Part shown: one piece after another, positions 6,411 through 8,748 of the stretch
How the letters are laid out: every line of letters starts with the position of its first letter
Numbering within the stretch: position 1 is the stretch's first letter
From: Candidatus Dormiibacterota bacterium
GTDB taxonomy: Bacteria; Chloroflexota; Dormibacteria; Dormibacterales; Dormibacteraceae
DNA length: 8,748 bases
Assembly: GCA_003151665.1 (NCBI GenBank)
Contig: PLYD01000033.1
Span: 1-8,748, forward strand
Reading direction: 5' to 3'
The notes under the pieces: model-generated
Told to the model about the DNA's origin: nothing
Databases searched by the model: none
The model's input: the letters and a program-made list of their open reading frames with translations, nothing else
Position numbers and translations under genes: made by a program

Positions 6411-6661
6411 CCAACCGGTCATCAAAACAAACCCGACCCCGATGATATGATGGTTTGGAAGAGGCGCCCGGTCAGCCATCCCGAGATGAAATATCCTAGC
6501 GTCGCGGCGGCGGCATGGTTGAGCATTGTGGCTGCGAGGATGCCGAGGATGATCGACAACGGCTTCCGGAATTTGGCGGCCAGGATAATTGCGAGCAGCT
6601 GGGTCTTGTCCCCGATCTCGGCGAGCGCGACGAGACCGGCCGAAACGAGGATGGGTTCCAA
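6411..6661 (-). pseudogene. GDT1/TMEM165 family cation transporter, N-terminal half, frameshifted
   Basis: From TTG 6661 the minus strand encodes EPILVSAGLVALAEIGDKTQ, then LLAIILAAKFRKPLSIILG and further hydrophobic sequence through NHAAAATLGYFISGWLTG. The E-x-G-D-K-T motif (residues 15-20) is the signature of UPF0016/GDT1 proteins, which move Mn2+ or Ca2+ across membranes and carry this motif twice in about 190 residues. Only the first repeat is present. A 5-bp tandem duplication (6442-6451) shifts the frame after LFQTII and gives a stop at 6424-6422. Removing one copy restores LFQTIIGVGFVLMTGWA, as the family expects, up to 6411, where cyclase sequence begins. The original start was perhaps ATG at the TTG position; TTG 6691 is another option. 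It follows the methyltransferase gene by 62 bases in the same direction and may once have been its co-transcribed neighbour. It is non-functional. Confidence 0.85.
6442..6451. repeat. ATGAT tandem duplication
   Basis: ATGAT-ATGAT on the plus strand (ATCATATCAT in the sense of the GDT1 fragment). Deleting one unit restores the GDT1 reading frame exactly, consistent with replication slippage. Confidence 0.75.
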
Positions 6662-6723
6662 TGGATCAACACCCCGGCCATGTGGACACAACGACGCGAG
6701 AACCCCGCGGTCCTAGCCGAGGG

Positions 6724-7239
6724 TCAGGAAAGTAGCGCTCTAAAATCGGTGCCCGAACCCAGCGCCGCACGCTCAAGGCGGACGCGGCGTAAGAGCATTA
6801 CAGCGTTGCAGGCGGAAAACCCGACCGCAATCACAAGCGCGTCAAAGGCGAGCGGCAGAATCGCCAGCTCGCCAATAACGATCAGATAGTTGGGGTGGCT
6901 AAGCAGGCGATAGGGGCCGCTGGTGACAAGCGCTGTGCCGGGACGCACGATCAGCCGCGTCGTCCAGCGCCGGCCGAGGCTGGCGATGACCCAGACGCGG
7001 CCCAACTGCAGCAGGAAGAACAGCGCGAGCAGCGGCCAGTGGGGCGGCGCCGCGGCCGGCACCGTCAGAGCGAGAGCCGCGAGCCAGGCCGCATGCAACA
7101 TGACGAACCATTTGTAGCCGGCGCGATCGACCTCGACCGCGCCGTGCCCGAGCAGTCGCGCGGTATTGGCACGAGCGAGGATCAGTTCGGCGCAGCGCTG
7201 CAGCAGCACCAGCGCGAGCACCGCGTGGAAAATCGTCAC
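6724..7239 (-). CDS. Isoprenylcysteine carboxyl methyltransferase-like membrane O-methyltransferase
   Basis: This gene encodes 171 residues starting at GTG 7239, which overlaps the stop of the polyketide synthase gene as GTGA. The product is almost entirely membrane-embedded, with helices at about 4-21, 46-62, 68-86 and 119-150. The motif GPYRLLSHPNY (108-118), followed by GELAILPLAF, is the S-adenosylmethionine-binding signature of the ICMT/PEMT fold. Length and context match BpsB (YpbQ) of Bacillus subtilis and SrsB of Streptomyces griseus, which O-methylate products of the type III polyketide synthase encoded beside them. The likely substrate is therefore a lipophilic alkylpyrone or alkylresorcinol made by the neighbour; methylation of a prenylated protein is unlikely in bacteria. 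An earlier in-frame start (7392) would only add residues antisense-like to the synthase and is rejected. The C-terminus (SGTDFRALLS) is complete. Confidence 0.88.
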   Translation of the reverse strand: MTIFHAVLALVLLQRCAELILARANTARLLGHGAVEVDRAGYKWFVMLHAAWLAALALTVPAAAPPHWPLLALFFLLQLGRVWVIASLGRRWTTRLIVRPGTALVTSGPYRLLSHPNYLIVIGELAILPLAFDALVIAVGFSACNAVMLLRRVRLERAALGSGTDFRALLS

Positions 7240-8297
7240 CGCGAAGCCAGCACGACAAAGCCAGCGCTGAAGCCAGGGCCGAGCGCGGTCAGCAGGGCCC
7301 GTCCCCATTCCTCGCCCGCACCCAGCGCCGAATCGAGCATTCGCTCGAGGACGAACATCACCGAGGCGGCCGACATGTTTCCGTAGTCGCACAACGAGCG
7401 GCGGGCCTCGGTCGCGCCGGGAAAACCGACGCCGAACACGGTCTCGTACGCATCGATGACCTTCGGTCCGCCGGGATGGCAGACGAAGCGGCCGATATCG
7501 CCCAGCGCCAGCCCGTGCCGGCCTAGAAAATCCTGTAGCACCTGGCCCAGCTCAGCCGCGACAAGGCGAGGGATATCGCGCGAGAAGATGGCCTTGAGCC
7601 CATCCTCAGCGACGTCCCAGCCCATTATGTCGAGGCTGTGCGGCCAAGTGTGCTCGCCGGCGGCGACGACCGCAGGTCCACCCGCCTTGCCGTCGCATCG
7701 CAGCACCGCCGCCGCCGCGCCGTCGCCGAACAGCGCGGTGGCAACGATGTTGCTGCGCGCGAGATCGTCGCGGCGGAACTGCAGGGTGCAGAGCTCGACG
7801 ACGAGGAACAGCACCGCCTTGTCGGGCATCGACGCGGCGAGGGTCGCGGCGCGCGCCAGCCCCAGCACACCGCCGGCGCAGCCCAGGCCGAAGATCGGCA
7901 GGCGCTGCACATTCGGCGGCAGACGCAGCCGCTCGATCAATAGCGCGTCGAGGCTCGGGGTCGCGACTCCGGTGGTTGAGACCGCGACGATGCCGCCGAT
8001 CTCGCCAAGCCCGACGCCGGCCATTTCGAGCGCGCGGCCAGCGGCAGCCTCGATCAGATCGAGAGCGCCCGCGAGATAGGCACGGTTGCGGTCGGCCCAG
8101 CCGTGCGGCTCATCGAACCATTCGAAGGGCACAACCGAGTAGCGGCAAGCGATTCCGCTACTGGCATAAACCGGGATCAGGCGTTCGAAGTCCGGCGAGC
8201 GCCCGAAGAGCTGTTCGACGCGGGCGACGACATTGCTCTGATCGAGGCGGTACTGCGGAACGGCGGTCGCGATCGCGGCAAGACGCGGGAGCGGCAT
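7236..8297 (-). CDS. Type III polyketide synthase (chalcone synthase-like, probable alkylpyrone/alkylresorcinol synthase)
   Basis: This 353-residue homodimeric-type condensing enzyme has the full catalytic triad: Cys140 in IFGLGCAGG, His274 in FVCHPGGPK and Asn307 in YGNMSAAS. It also has the C-terminal glycine loop LGPGFSAGFVVL (339-350). The nucleophile context GLGCAGGVLGLARA and the partner methyltransferase gene suggest the bacterial alkylpyrone/alkylresorcinol group, which extends long-chain acyl-CoA starters with malonyl-CoA, rather than plant-like chalcone or RppA naphthalene synthases. ATG 8297 is chosen (MPLPRLAAIATAVPQY); TTG 8309 would add four residues and has no better ribosome binding site. 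Only a weak GGGA lies upstream. It is the first gene of a two-gene operon. A poor sigma-70-like promoter (TTGTGA, 18 bases, TACGGT) can be traced upstream but is not convincing. No fatty-acid activating enzyme gene is adjacent. Confidence 0.94.
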   Translation of the reverse strand: MPLPRLAAIATAVPQYRLDQSNVVARVEQLFGRSPDFERLIPVYASSGIACRYSVVPFEWFDEPHGWADRNRAYLAGALDLIEAAAGRALEMAGVGLGEIGGIVAVSTTGVATPSLDALLIERLRLPPNVQRLPIFGLGCAGGVLGLARAATLAASMPDKAVLFLVVELCTLQFRRDDLARSNIVATALFGDGAAAAVLRCDGKAGGPAVVAAGEHTWPHSLDIMGWDVAEDGLKAIFSRDIPRLVAAELGQVLQDFLGRHGLALGDIGRFVCHPGGPKVIDAYETVFGVGFPGATEARRSLCDYGNMSAASVMFVLERMLDSALGAGEEWGRALLTALGPGFSAGFVVLASR

Positions 8298-8396
8298 CGG
8301 AAATCCCAAGGTGGCAAACGCAACGATACCGTAGCTTTACAAGCGGCGGCATCACAACGTCGCGAGACAAAGCTTCATCAACTGCAACGACAGATG

Positions 8397-8430
8397 GCGG
8401 TCAAGGACCGCTATTGAGGTAGGCGCCTCA
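8397..8430. promoter_or_regulatory. Two adjacent small dyads upstream of the polyketide synthase gene
   Basis: GCGGTC-AAG-GACCGC (8397-8411) is a perfect 6-bp inverted repeat, followed at once by TGAGG-N6-CCTCA (8415-8430). They lie 100-135 bases upstream of ATG 8297. Neither has a T-run, so they are not obvious terminators; an operator role is only a guess. Confidence 0.3.
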
Positions 8431-8590
8431 CAAGCAGGGAAAATCGGGAATGACGCGTTTCCACCCAACTGAGCAGATCCGGGTGGCGTCGGTCAATGGC
8501 CGTTGAGGGGGGCAACTGCGGCCCATCCCAGATCGCGAGGGCCAGGCCGGGTCCGACCCCTTCCTAATCCCGGCAGCCGTGGGCTGCATA

Positions 8591-8639
8591 GCGCCGATTG
8601 CTGCCGTTCGCATGACGACGAAGGGGCCACCGGGCTCGG
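8591..8639 (-). repeat. 49-bp repeat, copy 2 (inverted relative to copy 1)
   Basis: The reverse complement of this segment is identical over 49 bases to 5373-5421. Sequence on both sides diverges at once. The two copies face each other across about 3.2 kb that contains the 24-aa gene, the two gene fragments and the polyketide operon. Confidence 0.9.
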
Positions 8640-8748
8640 GTAGAGTCGGAATGTGGCGCGGTGGCGGTAGGCCGGGCATGTCTGTTTGCCGCCCCTTTCG
8701 TCTGGCGGTGCCTTAGTGGCTCGCCCATGGCTCCGTTTCCACATCCCG

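Larger units (their letters stand above)
8310..8748. other. Stretch upstream of the polyketide synthase gene without a convincing gene
   Basis: Short open frames exist on both strands, but none shows a family motif or a ribosome binding site. The segment contains two small dyads near 8397-8430 and copy 2 of the 49-bp repeat. The promoter of the polyketide synthase operon should lie in the left part of this stretch. Confidence 0.5.

Noticed and set aside
8428..8744. Small minus-strand frames of 83 codons over the second 49-bp repeat
   Set aside because: They consist largely of repeat translation, the same phrase appears in a different context near 5380, and no ribosome binding site or domain is visible.

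Overview
This window is high-GC DNA, most likely from an alphaproteobacterium, plausibly Hyphomicrobiales (Rhizobiales) or a relative. The placement is inference. It rests on GC content, a CIO-type cytochrome bd pair, a 'cytochrome B6-like' dihaem protein, a remnant of the class III cyclase family common in these genomes, an IS1380-type remnant and a promoter that fits the alphaproteobacterial general stress factor EcfG. Nearly every intact gene lies on the minus strand.

Region 1 (1-556) is the 5' part of a periplasmic NMT1/THI5-like solute-binding protein gene. It is broken by an in-frame TAA at codon 41 and loses its frame again near the window edge. Region 2 (693-4602) is a healthy respiratory block read right to left: a secreted dihaem c-type cytochrome of the cytochrome c peroxidase/MauG type, then cydA and cydB of a cyanide-insensitive bd-type quinol oxidase with a 4-nt stop/start overlap. 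An FNR/FixK-like site lies just upstream of the dihaem gene.

Region 3 (about 4660-6661) is a graveyard of gene ends: the C-terminus of an IS1380-family transposase with a frameshift, the C-terminal part of a PAP2 phosphatase fused to its edge, a gene-poor stretch with one copy of a 49-bp repeat, the start of a class III adenylate cyclase, and the first half of a GDT1/TMEM165 cation transporter that also carries a 5-bp tandem duplication. Inside this debris sits one apparently live gene, a 24-residue hydrophobic protein at 5896-5970. It has a strong Shine-Dalgarno, a candidate EcfG promoter and a perfect 8-bp dyad in its predicted leader.

Region 4 (6724-8297) is an intact two-gene operon: a type III polyketide synthase followed, with a 4-nt overlap, by an isoprenylcysteine methyltransferase-like membrane O-methyltransferase. 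By analogy with bpsA-bpsB of Bacillus and srsA-srsB of Streptomyces, it probably makes and methylates alkylpyrones or alkylresorcinols. Region 5 (8310-8748) holds no convincing gene but carries the second, inverted copy of the 49-bp repeat, so the two copies bracket about 3.2 kb.

I see no CRISPR array, tRNA or rRNA, and no clearly new multi-gene system. The least familiar candidate is the stress-promoter-linked 24-aa membrane protein.
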